From Prosthecomicrobium pneumaticum (lineage in GTDB: Bacteria; Pseudomonadota; Alphaproteobacteria; Rhizobiales; Kaistiaceae): a DNA stretch of 64,000 nt. Position 1 is the stretch's first letter, and the number at the start of each line of letters is the position of its first letter. Shown piece after piece: positions 1-8,991 of this stretch. The position numbers and the translations under genes were made by a program. The notes under the pieces are model-generated. The model did not search any database. It saw nothing but the letters and a program-made list of their open reading frames with translations, and was not told the origin of the DNA. Location of the stretch: positions 734,328-798,327 of the forward strand of contig NZ_JACHOO010000001.1 of the NCBI RefSeq assembly GCF_014199915.1. The letters are read 5' to 3'.

Positions 1-1
1 C

Positions 2-70
2 GTGCCGATCGCCGAGGGCGGTCTCGTCGAGATCACCTACCCCGCTTATGGAACCCGTGCCGATGGATAA
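2..70 (+). CDS. C-terminal end of an unidentified protein (partial)
   Basis: The reading frame from base 2 is open from the window edge to a TAA at 68-70 and encodes 22 residues ending ITYPAYGTRADG. The stop overlaps the preferred start of the next gene (ATG at 63), the same tight coupling seen between the following three genes, so this is probably the upstream member of the hydantoinase operon. Too little is visible to name a family. Confidence 0.5.
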   Translation: MPIAEGGLVEITYPAYGTRADG

Positions 71-1805
71 GCGCAGCGTCGTCCTCTCGCAGGTGATCGG
101 CGGATCGCTCAACACCATCGCCGACGAGATGAGCGCCACCGTCACCCGCACCGCCCGTTCGCCGGTGTTCAACGAGGCGCACGATTTCACCACCGCCATC
201 TTCGAGATGAACGGGCTCAAATCCCGCCTCGTCGCGCAGTCGCCCGGCTGCACACTGCATCTCTATGCCGTCGCGATGGCGGTCGACCGGGCGATCGACG
301 CCTTCAAGCACGATCTGCAGCCCGGCGACGTCCTGCTCGCCAGCGATCCCTACAATGGCGGCACCCACATCCCCGATCTCGTCGTGGTGACGCCGGTCTT
401 CCGCGACCGCAAGCCCGTGCTCTTCCCGGCCGTGCGCGCCCATATGGGCGATGTCGGCGGACCGGTCGCCGGCGGCTACAATCCGCATGCCCGCGACGTC
501 TGGCAGGACGGGCTCGTCATGCCGCCGGTCAAGATCGTCGAGCGCGGCGAGCGGCGCACCGAGATGCTCGATCTCCTCGTCGCCAACAACCGCATCGCCC
601 ACTGGATCGAGGGCGATCTCGCCTCGATGATCGGCGCCTGCGAGATGGCCGGCCGACGGATCGAGGCGCTGCTCGACCGCTACGGCCTCGACACGGTGCG
701 CGACGCGATCCAGGCGAATGTCGACTATTCCGAGCGGCGTGTCCGGGCGGAGATCGCCTCCTGGCCGGACGGCGAATATGTCGGCGAGACCTTCGTCGAC
801 CACGACTATCAGGGCCAGCGGGACGTCCGCGTCGTCTGCAAGGCGACGGTGAAGGGTTCCGACCTCACCCTCGACTTCACCGGCAGCGACCCGCAGACCA
901 AGGGCTTCATCAACAGCCCGATCGCCAACACGCTCTCCTTCATCTTCATCGCGCTGACGACCTGCTGCGACGAGGACATCCCGATCAATGAAGGCTGCAT
1001 GGCCCCGGTCACCTGCATCATCCCGGAAGGGACGGTGATCAATCCGACCCGCCCCGCGCCGGTCGGCACCTGCACCTGTTCGGCCGGCGCCGAGGTGACC
1101 GAGGCGGTGCTCCTCGCGCTCGGCCGCTGCGCGCCGGAGCGGGTCGGCGTCAACGCCCACAAGATGCCGCTCGCCTTCTCCTATGGCAGCTATGACGACG
1201 GCCGGATGTGGGTGTTCCTGAATTTCATCGGGTTCACCGGCGGCGCCGGCGCCGCCTATGAGACAGACGGCTGGGGCCTCTATCCGCCGCTGATGACGGG
1301 CGTCATCCTGCCCTCGATCGAGATGACGGAGATCCAGTATCCGTCCCGCGTGCTGAAGCACGAGTACGTCGCCGACATGACCGGTGCCGGCCGCTGGCGC
1401 GGCGCGCCCGGGCTCGAGACGGTGACGCAGCATCTCGTGCCGAGCCTCAGCAGCGTCATGATGGAGGGCGTCCGTCATACCGCGAAGGGCTTCGCGGGCG
1501 GCGAGCACGGCGCCCCGAACCGCGTCTTCCTGGTCGAGAGTGCGGCCGCCGACGCGATCGACGTGCCGGAATACGCCTTCATGCACGCTTTGCCGCCCGG
1601 CGGCATGCTGCGCACCGTCCGCGGCGGCGGTGGCGGCTGGGGTCCGGCGATCGAGCGTGATCCCGACGCCGTCCGCGAGGACGTGCTCGACGGCTATGTG
1701 ACGCGCGACGGCGCCCTCGCCGATTACGGTGTGGTGCTCGACGCCGCGCTCGAGCTCGATCGTGCCGCCACCGAACGCGAGCGCGCCCGCCGGGTCGCCG
1801 CCTGA
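63..1805 (+). CDS. hyuB: Hydantoinase B / oxoprolinase B-type subunit (first copy)
   Basis: The 580-residue protein matches the hydantoinase B/oxoprolinase family (HyuB), which together with HyuA carries out ATP-dependent opening of cyclic imides or 5-oxoproline-like lactams in the cytoplasm. Family signs are the N-terminal Q-V-I-G-G-S-L-N-T-I-A-D-E-M block, the conserved S-D-P-Y-N-G-G-T-H-I-P-D motif near residue 100, and a glycine-rich C-terminal G-G-G-G-G-W-G segment. I chose ATG 63 because it overlaps the stop of the upstream gene; an in-frame ATG at 48 would add five residues. The stop overlaps the hyuA start as TGATG, so translation is coupled. The substrate cannot be read from the sequence. 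Confidence 0.88.
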   Translation: MDKRSVVLSQVIGGSLNTIADEMSATVTRTARSPVFNEAHDFTTAIFEMNGLKSRLVAQSPGCTLHLYAVAMAVDRAIDAFKHDLQPGDVLLASDPYNGGTHIPDLVVVTPVFRDRKPVLFPAVRAHMGDVGGPVAGGYNPHARDVWQDGLVMPPVKIVERGERRTEMLDLLVANNRIAHWIEGDLASMIGACEMAGRRIEALLDRYGLDTVRDAIQANVDYSERRVRAEIASWPDGEYVGETFVDHDYQGQRDVRVVCKATVKGSDLTLDFTGSDPQTKGFINSPIANTLSFIFIALTTCCDEDIPINEGCMAPVTCIIPEGTVINPTRPAPVGTCTCSAGAEVTEAVLLALGRCAPERVGVNAHKMPLAFSYGSYDDGRMWVFLNFIGFTGGAGAAYETDGWGLYPPLMTGVILPSIEMTEIQYPSRVLKHEYVADMTGAGRWRGAPGLETVTQHLVPSLSSVMMEGVRHTAKGFAGGEHGAPNRVFLVESAAADAIDVPEYAFMHALPPGGMLRTVRGGGGGWGPAIERDPDAVREDVLDGYVTRDGALADYGVVLDAALELDRAATERERARRVAA

Positions 1806-3883
1806 TGGCCCGCAGCGTCCGTCTCGCCTTCGACATCGGCGGCACCTTCACCGATATCGTGCTCGATCTCGACGGGCGCATGGTCTCGACGAAGGTGCTG
1901 ACGACGCCCGACGCCCCGGAACGCGGCGCGCTGGAGGGCATCGCCGCGGTGCTCGCCGAAGCGGGCGTCACCCCGCCCGAACTCACGCTCCTCGTCCACG
2001 GCACGACGCTCGCGACCAATGCGATCATCGAGCGAAAGGGCGCAAAGACGGCGCTCGTCACCACCGCCGGTTTCCGCGACAGCCTCGAAATGGCCTATGA
2101 GAACCGTTTCGAGCAATACGACATGTATATCGAGAAGCCCGCGCCGCTCGTGCCGCGCCGGCTGCGCTTCACCGTGCAGGAGCGGCTGAACGCGCGGGGG
2201 CAACCCCTCGTCCCGCTCGACGAGGCGGCCGTCGCCGCGCTCGCCGCGCCGCTGCGGGAGGCCGGTATCGAGGCGGTGGCGGTCGGCTTCCTGCATTCCT
2301 ATGCGAATGACGCACACGAGCGCCGCGCCGCCGCCCTGCTCGCCGAGGCGCTGCCGGGCGTGCGGATCACCCTCTCCTCCGAAGTCTGCCCGGAGATCCG
2401 GGAATACGAGCGGCTGTCGACCGCGGTCGCCAATGCCTATGTCCAGCCGCTGATGGCCTCCTATCTCGTCGCGCTCGAGCGCGCGCTCGGGGCGTTCGGC
2501 GTCGCCTGCCCGATGTTCCTGATGACCTCGGGCGGCGGCCTCACCACCTTCGAGACCGCGGCCCGCTTTCCGATCCGCCTCGTCGAGAGCGGCCCGGCCG
2601 GCGGCGCGATCCTCGCCGCCTCGCTCGCCGGGGAACTCGGGCTCGGGCGCATCCTCTCCTTCGACATGGGCGGGACCACCGCCAAGATCTGCCTGATCGA
2701 CGAGGCGGCGCCGCAGAAATCGCGCTTCTTCGAGGTCGACCGGCGTTATCGCTTCGTCAAGGGCAGCGGCCTGCCCGTCCGTATCCCGGTCATCGAGATG
2801 GTCGAGATCGGCGCCGGCGGCGGCTCGATCGCGGCGGTCGACGCGACCCGGCGGATCGTGGTCGGCCCGGACAGCGCCGGCGCGGCGCCGGGCCCCGCCT
2901 GTTACGGCCGCGGCGGTACCGAGCCGACCGTGACCGATGCCGATGTCGTGCTCGGCCGCATCGCCGCCGACGGCTTCGCCGGCGGCCGCCTGACGCTCGA
3001 CGCCACCGCGGCCGCAGCAGCGATCGGGCGGTCGGTCGGCACGCCGCTCGGCCTCGACGTGGCGACCGCCGCCTATGGCGTCGCCGAGATCGTCGAGGAG
3101 AACATGGCGAGCGCGGCGCGCGTCCATGCGGTCGAACGCGGCAAGAGCCTCGAGGGCCGGGTGATGATCGCCTTCGGCGGCGCCGCGCCGCTCCACGCCG
3201 CCCGCGTCGCGGAAAAGCTCGGCATCGACACCGTCCTCGTCCCGGCCTCCGCGGGCGTCGGCTCGGCGGTCGGGTTCCTGCGCGCCCCGATCGCCTTCGA
3301 GGGTGTCCGCTCGCTCTACCTCCGCCTCTCCGCCTTCGACGCCGGCGCCGTCAACGCCGCGGTCGAGGCGCTCGTCGCGGAGGCGACCGCCGAGGTCCGC
3401 CGCGGCGCGCCGGATGCCCCGCTCATCGCGACGCTCACCGCCGACATGCGCTATCGCGGCCAGGGCCACGAGGTCGTCGTGCCGCTGCCGCTCGAGCCGT
3501 TCGAGCCGGGTCACGCGCCGACGCTGCGCGCCGCCTTCGAGGCCCGTTATGCCGCGCTCTACGGCCGGACGATCCCCGGGCTCGATATCGAGGTGCTGAC
3601 CTGGACCGTCTCGGTCTCGACACCCGTGGTGCCGGTCGTGCCCGCAACCGAGGCCGGCCCGGCGATCGACGCGCGCTCCGTCGGCACCCGCCCGATCCAT
3701 GACCCGGCGACGGAGCGGTTCGTCGGCGTCCCGCTCTACGATCGCGCCGCGCTCGCACCGGGCGCGCGGGTGACCGGCCCCTCGGTGATCGCCGAGGCGC
3801 AGACCACCACCATCGTGACGCGCGGCTTCGATGCGGCCGTCGACAGGGCGGGCCATCTGCGGCTGACCCGAAAGGAACGCTGA
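1805..3883 (+). CDS. hyuA: Hydantoinase A / oxoprolinase A-type ATPase subunit
   Basis: The 692-residue protein belongs to the hydantoinase A/N-methylhydantoinase family, the ATP-hydrolysing partner of HyuB. An actin-like phosphate-binding motif sits at the N-terminus (F-D-I-G-G-T-F-T-D-I-V), with a second phosphate loop near residue 290 (F-D-M-G-G-T-T-A-K). The length fits bacterial HyuA (about 680-700). It is coupled by TGATG overlaps to the B subunits on both sides, so it may form a complex with either. The substrate is unknown: 5-oxoproline, hydantoins and caprolactam are all handled by the family. Confidence 0.9.
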   Translation: MARSVRLAFDIGGTFTDIVLDLDGRMVSTKVLTTPDAPERGALEGIAAVLAEAGVTPPELTLLVHGTTLATNAIIERKGAKTALVTTAGFRDSLEMAYENRFEQYDMYIEKPAPLVPRRLRFTVQERLNARGQPLVPLDEAAVAALAAPLREAGIEAVAVGFLHSYANDAHERRAAALLAEALPGVRITLSSEVCPEIREYERLSTAVANAYVQPLMASYLVALERALGAFGVACPMFLMTSGGGLTTFETAARFPIRLVESGPAGGAILAASLAGELGLGRILSFDMGGTTAKICLIDEAAPQKSRFFEVDRRYRFVKGSGLPVRIPVIEMVEIGAGGGSIAAVDATRRIVVGPDSAGAAPGPACYGRGGTEPTVTDADVVLGRIAADGFAGGRLTLDATAAAAAIGRSVGTPLGLDVATAAYGVAEIVEENMASAARVHAVERGKSLEGRVMIAFGGAAPLHAARVAEKLGIDTVLVPASAGVGSAVGFLRAPIAFEGVRSLYLRLSAFDAGAVNAAVEALVAEATAEVRRGAPDAPLIATLTADMRYRGQGHEVVVPLPLEPFEPGHAPTLRAAFEARYAALYGRTIPGLDIEVLTWTVSVSTPVVPVVPATEAGPAIDARSVGTRPIHDPATERFVGVPLYDRAALAPGARVTGPSVIAEAQTTTIVTRGFDAAVDRAGHLRLTRKER

Positions 3884-5553
3884 TGCGCGGCCTCTCCGAG
3901 ATCCAGCGGCAGATCCTGTGGAGCCGGCTGATCGCCGTCGTCGAGGAACAGGCGCAGGCGCTCGTGCGCACCGCCTTCAGCACCTCCACCCGCGAAGCCG
4001 GCGATCTGTCCGCCGGCGTGTTCGACGAGAACGGCCTGATGATCGCGCAGGCGGTGACCGGCACACCCGGCCACGTCAACTCGATGGCCCGCTCGGTCGG
4101 CCACTTCCTCGCCCGCTTCCCCGCCGCGACGATGCGCGACGGCGACGTCTTCGTCACCAACGACCCCTGGCTCGGCACCGGCCATCTCAACGACATCGTC
4201 GTCGTCACGCCGGTGTTCCGGAACGGCGCGCCGGTCGCCTTCTTCGCCGCGACGGTGCACGTCGTCGACATCGGTGGCCGCGGCACGCCGATCGAGAGCC
4301 GACAGGTGTTCGAGGAAGGGCTGCTCGTCCCGATCTCCCGCCTTGTCGATGCCGGCGCGATCGTCGAGCCGCTGCTCGAACTGATCGCTGCCAATGTGCG
4401 CGACCCGGTGGCGCTCCGCGGCGACCTCTATTCGCTGATCGCCGGCAATGAGACGGGCGGCCGCCAGCTCCTGCGGCTGATGGACGAATACGGCCTCGAC
4501 ACGCTCGCCGAGGTCGCGGCCTTCATCTTCGAGCGCAGCCGCGCGGCGAGCATCGCCGCGATCCGCGCGCTCCCGGCCGGGCGCTGGACGCACGACGTCA
4601 CCGCCGACGGCGTCGACCAGCCGATCCGCCTCGTCGCCACGCTGTCGATCGGCGAAGACGGCATCGACATCGATTTCGCCGGCACCGACGGTCCCTCGCC
4701 CTACGCGATCAATGTCCCCTTCTGCTACACCGAGGCCTATGCCTCCTTCGGCGCGAAATGCGTCGTCGCGCCCGCCGTGCCGAACAACGCCGCCTCGCTC
4801 GCCACGATCCGGGTGAGCGCGCCCGTCGGCTCGATCCTCAACGTCGCGCGCCCCGCCCCGGTCGTCTCGCGGCACATTCTCGGCCAGCTCCTGCCCGATC
4901 TCGTGATCGGGTGCCTGGCGCAGGTGCCGGGGCTCGACCTGCCGGCCGAAAGCGCGGCGCCGCTCTGGCCCGTCGTCCTCACCGGCGGACCCGGCCGCGT
5001 CGAGGCGCCGGCCGCGACGCTCGCCGACGCCACCCCCTTCGTCGTCGCGAGCTTCCATTCCGGCGGCACCGGCGCGCGCCCCCGCGCCGACGGTCTCTCG
5101 GCGACCGCCTTCCCGAGCGGGGTGCGCAATGTGCCGGTCGAGGTGACGGAGGCCGTCAGCCCGGTGGTCTTCTGGCGCAAGGAATACATCACCGACAGCG
5201 GCGGCCCGGGCGCGCAGCGCGGCGGGCTCGGCCAGGTGCTCGAGATCGCCTCGAGCGAAGCAAAGCCCTTCGCGATCAATGCGTCCTTCGACCGCACCGC
5301 CCATCCCCCGCGCGGCCGCGCCGGCGGCGGCCCGGGCGGCGCCGGCAGACTGGTGCTCGACGACGGCACGCCGCTGACCGGCAAGGGCCATCAGGCCATC
5401 CCGGCCGGCCGCCGCCTGCTCCTCGAAATGCCGGGCGGCGGCGGCCACGGCGACCCGCGGCGCCGCGACCGGTCGCGCATCGCGGAGGACCTCGCCGACG
5501 GGCTCGTGTCAGCGGAAGCCGCGAAGACCGTCTACGGCTTCGAGGGCGAATGA
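3883..5553 (+). CDS. hyuB: Hydantoinase B / oxoprolinase B-type subunit (second copy)
   Basis: A second, shorter HyuB homologue (556 residues) follows hyuA with a TGATG overlap. It has the N-terminal S-R-L-I-A-V-V-E-E-Q region, the motif T-N-D-P-W-L-G-T-G-H-L-N-D near residue 103, and a glycine-rich end (M-P-G-G-G-G-H-G-D-P). It differs clearly from the first copy in this operon (S-D-P-Y-N-G-G-T-H-I-P-D there), so it is a divergent paralogue rather than a recent duplication. Two B subunits around one A subunit suggest either an unequal complex or two substrate specificities sharing one ATPase; this is inference. Confidence 0.87.
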   Translation: MRGLSEIQRQILWSRLIAVVEEQAQALVRTAFSTSTREAGDLSAGVFDENGLMIAQAVTGTPGHVNSMARSVGHFLARFPAATMRDGDVFVTNDPWLGTGHLNDIVVVTPVFRNGAPVAFFAATVHVVDIGGRGTPIESRQVFEEGLLVPISRLVDAGAIVEPLLELIAANVRDPVALRGDLYSLIAGNETGGRQLLRLMDEYGLDTLAEVAAFIFERSRAASIAAIRALPAGRWTHDVTADGVDQPIRLVATLSIGEDGIDIDFAGTDGPSPYAINVPFCYTEAYASFGAKCVVAPAVPNNAASLATIRVSAPVGSILNVARPAPVVSRHILGQLLPDLVIGCLAQVPGLDLPAESAAPLWPVVLTGGPGRVEAPAATLADATPFVVASFHSGGTGARPRADGLSATAFPSGVRNVPVEVTEAVSPVVFWRKEYITDSGGPGAQRGGLGQVLEIASSEAKPFAINASFDRTAHPPRGRAGGGPGGAGRLVLDDGTPLTGKGHQAIPAGRRLLLEMPGGGGHGDPRRRDRSRIAEDLADGLVSAEAAKTVYGFEGE

Positions 5554-5708
5554 GCCCGGCGGCTGACACGGCGCGTCCGGAGCGCCGCGCCGCCGCCGCG
5601 GTGCGGGCAGCGACGCGTCTTGGACGATGCGGGCAGCGGCGATCGGCTTGAGCGCGCCGGGCGTTTCGGCGATGAACGGGGCTTCGAGGCTGGCGAAGGA
5701 TGGCGGTC

Positions 5709-6128
5709 ATGGCTATCGGAACGATCAAGCTGCGTCCGACCGGCGCCACGGCGACGCTCGGACGCACCGGCCATCCCGAGGTGGTCTCCGTCACCGGCGG
5801 CGCGCTGACGGTCGTCACGCGCCCGGCCGAGCCCGGCTTCAACCCGCTCGATCTCCTCTATGCCTCGGTCTCGGCCTGTCTCGTTCTGAGCGCCCGCATC
5901 GCGGCGAGCGAGCTCGGCCTCCTCGACCGCTTCGAGAGCGCCCGTGCGGAGGTGACCGGCCGGAAGGCGGCGGACGATCCCGCCCGGATCGAGCGGTTCG
6001 ACATCCTCCTGACGGTCGAGGGCGCTCTCGACGCCGCCGAGCGGGCCGCACTGATCGAGCGCGCCGAGCGCATCTGCACGGTGAGCAACACGCTCAAGGC
6101 GGCGCCGGCCTTCGTCGTCAACGGCTGA
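5709..6128 (+). CDS. OsmC-like protein
   Basis: The 139-residue protein resembles the OsmC/Ohr superfamily of small cytoplasmic thiol-dependent peroxidases. Two cysteines sit where the family places its redox pair: one in A-S-V-S-A-C-L-V-L-S (about residue 56) and one in R-I-C-T-V-S-N-T-L (about residue 122). ATG 5709 is preferred over ATG 5700 because the GAAGGA Shine-Dalgarno at 5695-5700 would overlap the latter. The 3' end overlaps the convergent MFS gene by 11 bases. Whether it reduces organic peroxides or has another role is not clear from sequence. Confidence 0.75.
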   Translation: MAIGTIKLRPTGATATLGRTGHPEVVSVTGGALTVVTRPAEPGFNPLDLLYASVSACLVLSARIAASELGLLDRFESARAEVTGRKAADDPARIERFDILLTVEGALDAAERAALIERAERICTVSNTLKAAPAFVVNG

Positions 6129-7443
6129 GGCCGGGCCGCGCCACCGCGATCGCCGCGAGCATCAGCCCGCTCGCGACGAGGAAGGTCAGCCGCATCCCCG
6201 CGCCGATCGCCGCGGCCCCGGCGCGGCCGAAATCCTCCGTCCCGACGCCGAAGGCGAAGACGGCCCCCATCGCGGACGCGCCGGCGATCAGGCCGAGATT
6301 GCGCGCGAGGCCGAGCAGGCCGGACAGCGTGCCGCGCGTCTCCGGTCGCCCGGCGGCGAGCGTCGCGGTGGTGTTGCCGGCCTGGAAGAGCTGATAGCCG
6401 GGGGTGAGCACGAGGAGCGCCAGGCCGTAGCCCGTCACGCCGATGCGGGGCGGCAGGACGGCGAGGAGCGCCGCCCCGGCGGCGAGGAGCACGAGCCCGA
6501 GCGCGACGACCCGCCCGCTGCCCCAGCGATCGACCAGCCGGCCGGACGGTACGCCGCTGACGATCGACAGCGTCGGCCCGATCGCCATCACCAGCCCGAC
6601 CCGCGCCGGGTCGAGACCGAGACCGAGCGCGAGATAGAACGGCCCGACGACCAGCGTCGCCATCATCACGGCGGCGACCAGCGCGTTGGCGATGAGGTTG
6701 CGCCAGAGGCCCGGTGCCGATGGCCACCGGCGGCCGGCGCGGGCGGTGCGCCGCGCCCCTGCGGCCGGCAGGCCGAGCGCCGCGAGCCCCAGCGCGAGGA
6801 CGGCGAGCGGCACCTGCAGCCAGAATACGCCACGCCATCCGGTGATCGGGATCAGGACACCGCCGAGCGAGGGGCCGAGCGCGGTGCCGAGCGCCGAGAC
6901 GGTGCCGGCCAGGCCCATCGCCCGCCCGACACGGTCCTCCGGCGCGGTCTCGCGCATCAGCGCCGTGGCGAGCGTCGTCATGAAGGCCGCGCCGACGCCC
7001 TGCAGCACCCGGGCGGCGACGAGCAGAGGAAGCGCGGGGGCGAGCGCGCAGAGAAGCGACCCCGCCGCGAAAAGGCCGAGCCCGGCGATCAGCGCCGGCT
7101 TCAGCCCGTAGCGGTCGCCGATCCGTCCCGCGACGAGCACGGCAGCCGTCATCGCCGCGAGATAGGCGACCACGACCCCCTGCACCGCGGCGAAGGGGGC
7201 CGCGAAGGCCTCGGCGAGAGCCGGCAGCGCGATGTTGGCGATGCTGGTGCCGAGCGCGGCGATGAGCACGGCGAGCGCGAGCGCCGCCGTGCTCATCGCC
7301 CTGCCGCCCCTTGCGCCGGCCCCGGCCGGCACGGCGGGCCGGCCCTCCCCGCCCGCAGGCGCCGGATCTCGGCCCCCGCCCTCGCCGCCCGCCGATCGTG
7401 TGGCGAGCGAGCCGTGCGAGACCTCTCTTTTCGTCCTGTCCAT
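6118..7443 (-). CDS. MFS family efflux transporter
   Basis: The 441-residue integral membrane protein of the major facilitator superfamily has about 12 predicted membrane segments, motif A (G-R-I-G-D-R-Y-G-L-K-P) after the second segment, and a motif C-like stretch (G-T-A-L-G-P-S-L-G-G-V) near segment five, which points to a drug:proton antiporter. The start at 7443 has a good Shine-Dalgarno (AAGGGAGA). The first membrane segment begins only after about 50 polar residues, so ATG 7296 is an alternative that would give a normal-length N-terminus. It is divergent from a MerR regulator with the operator between them, so export is probably induced by the MerR ligand. The exported compound is unknown. 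Confidence 0.82.
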   Translation of the reverse strand: MDRTKREVSHGSLATRSAGGEGGGRDPAPAGGEGRPAVPAGAGARGGRAMSTAALALAVLIAALGTSIANIALPALAEAFAAPFAAVQGVVVAYLAAMTAAVLVAGRIGDRYGLKPALIAGLGLFAAGSLLCALAPALPLLVAARVLQGVGAAFMTTLATALMRETAPEDRVGRAMGLAGTVSALGTALGPSLGGVLIPITGWRGVFWLQVPLAVLALGLAALGLPAAGARRTARAGRRWPSAPGLWRNLIANALVAAVMMATLVVGPFYLALGLGLDPARVGLVMAIGPTLSIVSGVPSGRLVDRWGSGRVVALGLVLLAAGAALLAVLPPRIGVTGYGLALLVLTPGYQLFQAGNTTATLAAGRPETRGTLSGLLGLARNLGLIAGASAMGAVFAFGVGTEDFGRAGAAAIGAGMRLTFLVASGLMLAAIAVARPGLSR

Positions 7444-7490
7444 CGCCTGTCTCCCTTGCTCCGTGAAGGCTCCTGGGGCAGGCTGCCACT

Positions 7491-7510
7491 TCAAGTCGAC
7501 TTGAGGTCAA
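7491..7510 (-). promoter_or_regulatory. MerR-family operator in the divergent promoter of the MFS gene
   Basis: A perfect 14-base palindrome, TCAAGTCGACTTGA, lies at 7491-7504. Read on the minus strand it directly follows a -35-like TTGACC (7510-7505). The arrangement closely resembles known MerR/SoxR-type sites (consensus CCTCAAGTTAACTTGAGG). It is 9 bases upstream of the merR start and 48 bases upstream of the MFS start. A convincing -10 for the MFS gene at 19-20 base spacing is not visible. Confidence 0.75.
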
Positions 7511-7512
7511 GG

Positions 7513-7956
7513 ATGAAATTGCTCGATATCGGCGAGGTCGCCGCGCAGAGCGGCGTGCGCGCCTCGGCGCTTCGCCATTACGAGGAGGCGGGGCTGATCG
7601 CCTCGGTCGCCCGCCACGGCCTGCGCCGGCAGTTCGCGCCGCACGTCCTGCTGCAGCTGAAGCTCATCGCCATGGGGAAGTCGGCCGGCTTCACGCTCGA
7701 GGAGATCGCGGCGATGTTCGCGGCGGACGGCACGCCGGTGCTGCCGCGCGACGCGCTGCGCGCGAAGGCCGACGCGATCGACCGCCGCATCCGCGAGCTC
7801 ACCGCGCTGCGCGACACGCTCCGCCACGTCGCCGACTGTTCGGCCCCCTCGCACATGGAGTGCCCGACCTTCCGCCGCCTCGTCGACCTCGCCGGCAAAC
7901 GTCCCCGCGTCCGTACCGCCGCGGCCCCGACGCCCCGCCCGCGCCCGACCCGCTGA
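7513..7956 (+). CDS. MerR family transcriptional regulator
   Basis: The 147-residue regulator has an N-terminal winged helix (D-I-G-E-V-A-A-Q-S-G-V, then A-L-R-H-Y-E-E-A-G-L) and a dimerisation helix, followed near residue 107 by two cysteines spaced C-X7-C (D-C-S-A-P-S-H-M-E-C-P). That spacing matches metal-sensing CueR-like proteins, while the operator in front of it looks SoxR-like; the four-cysteine Fe-S cluster of SoxR is absent. The start ATG at 7513 follows AAGG; a longer frame from 7414 would read through the operator and is rejected. It probably controls the divergent MFS exporter. The effector could be a metal or a thiol-reactive compound. Confidence 0.82.
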   Translation: MKLLDIGEVAAQSGVRASALRHYEEAGLIASVARHGLRRQFAPHVLLQLKLIAMGKSAGFTLEEIAAMFAADGTPVLPRDALRAKADAIDRRIRELTALRDTLRHVADCSAPSHMECPTFRRLVDLAGKRPRVRTAAAPTPRPRPTR

Positions 7957-8552
7957 AGCCCGCCGGCGCGCGGCCGTGATCCCGCGCGAGGCATCGCCGG
8001 GCCCCCGGATCCATCGAACAGGGCAACGCACGGAGCGAGCCGGCGGCGGCCGTCCGACTTCGCCCGTCGCCCGCTTTTGCGCTCGTCACGGATGGAGAGG
8101 CGAGCGAGACGCCAGCCGGCACGATGATGGAGGCCGGCATGACGGACGGATGGGGCTGCTCGGATGGCGACGGGCTCGGGGGGCGAGAGAACGGGTCGGG
8201 AGCGGCCGGAGGGTTCGAGGGCGGAAGCCCCGGGGCAACAACCAGAACACCCGTCACCCGCCCCGTGCCGGGGTCCATAATCGGAACGCGGGGCGAGATA
8301 TAGACAGACACCCCCGAGGCAGCCCGTTCGGGGCGGGCGCAGTTGACGCCCGGCACTCATCAAGCGGAGCAAGGGAGGACAGCGGGCAGGCTACCGGGCT
8401 TCGTGGCTCCCAGCCCTTGCGCAAGTGACGGGGCGGAACGAGCCGGCCGTCGCGCCGACGAGCCGGACATCGGCATGCGGGATTTTTGCCCCGGGGCGTT
8501 TTGGTCGCGACGCCCGAGGCGGCACTCACGCATTGCGGATGTCGAATTTCGG
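7957..8552. other. Intergenic stretch without a convincing gene
   Basis: About 600 high-GC bases lie between merR and the immunity-like gene. Frames on both strands are open but arginine- or proline-rich, lack Shine-Dalgarno sequences and show no family motif. GC drops sharply near 8550 where the acquired immunity gene begins. Confidence 0.5.
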
Positions 8553-8960
8553 TCAGTATGATTCGTCAGAATACCAGTAGCCGCCTACCCCCTTTACGCT
8601 GACGAACTCACACTCGAAGTCCAACTCTATCTCACCTCTAATCGATATCCTGATAACCCCACCGTCGTCCGGGACACTACCGAGAAGCGACGATTCCCGA
8701 GGATAGGACAGTTTAGCCAGAGACAACGACCTTATTCCCAAGAAAGACATATTGATAGATACCCTATTTATACGGCCCCATTTCTTAGGAATATCTATAG
8801 GCAAACGACTAACGTTAAACTTTAAGAATATCTCCGGTCCATGGGGCCTCAAAATTACCTCAGTGATAAAAATCCGATCAAAAGGAAGCTCTTCTCCATA
8901 GAGAATCTTTATGAATTCGGCTTCAAGCAATTTCTCCGAAAGTGCCCTGTTTCCTACCAC
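8553..8960 (-). CDS. Imm50-like immunity protein, orphaned by an IS element
   Basis: The 135-residue acidic protein resembles the Imm50 family of immunity proteins that neutralise polymorphic toxins. Shared features are an early L-Y-G-E-E-L-P block, the alternating strand L-R-P-H-G-P-E-I-F-L-K-F, the P-K-K-W motif (about residue 50), a following S-I-N-M-S-F-L-G-I-R-S-L-S-L strand and a C-terminal E-L-D-F-E-C-E-F. The GTG start at 8960 has a strong GAGGGAG Shine-Dalgarno eight bases upstream, lying just outside the inserted IS. AT-richness marks it as acquired. No cognate toxin is visible on the other side of the IS. The transposase frame runs into this gene without a stop, so a fusion product is also possible. 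Confidence 0.68.
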   Translation of the reverse strand: MVGNRALSEKLLEAEFIKILYGEELPFDRIFITEVILRPHGPEIFLKFNVSRLPIDIPKKWGRINRVSINMSFLGIRSLSLAKLSYPRESSLLGSVPDDGGVIRISIRGEIELDFECEFVSVKGVGGYWYSDESY

Positions 8961-8975
8961 GGATAATGCTCCCTC

Positions 8976-8991
8976 GGCCTTGTTGACAAAG
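8976..8991 (+). repeat. Left terminal inverted repeat of the IS5-type element
   Basis: GGCCTTGTTGACAAAG matches the inverted copy at 9835-9850 at 15 of 16 positions. Confidence 0.75.

Noticed and set aside
7799-8356. Minus-strand frame of 185 codons in the gap after merR
   Set aside because: Proline/serine/arginine-rich, overlaps the MerR gene and lacks any ribosome binding site or motif.
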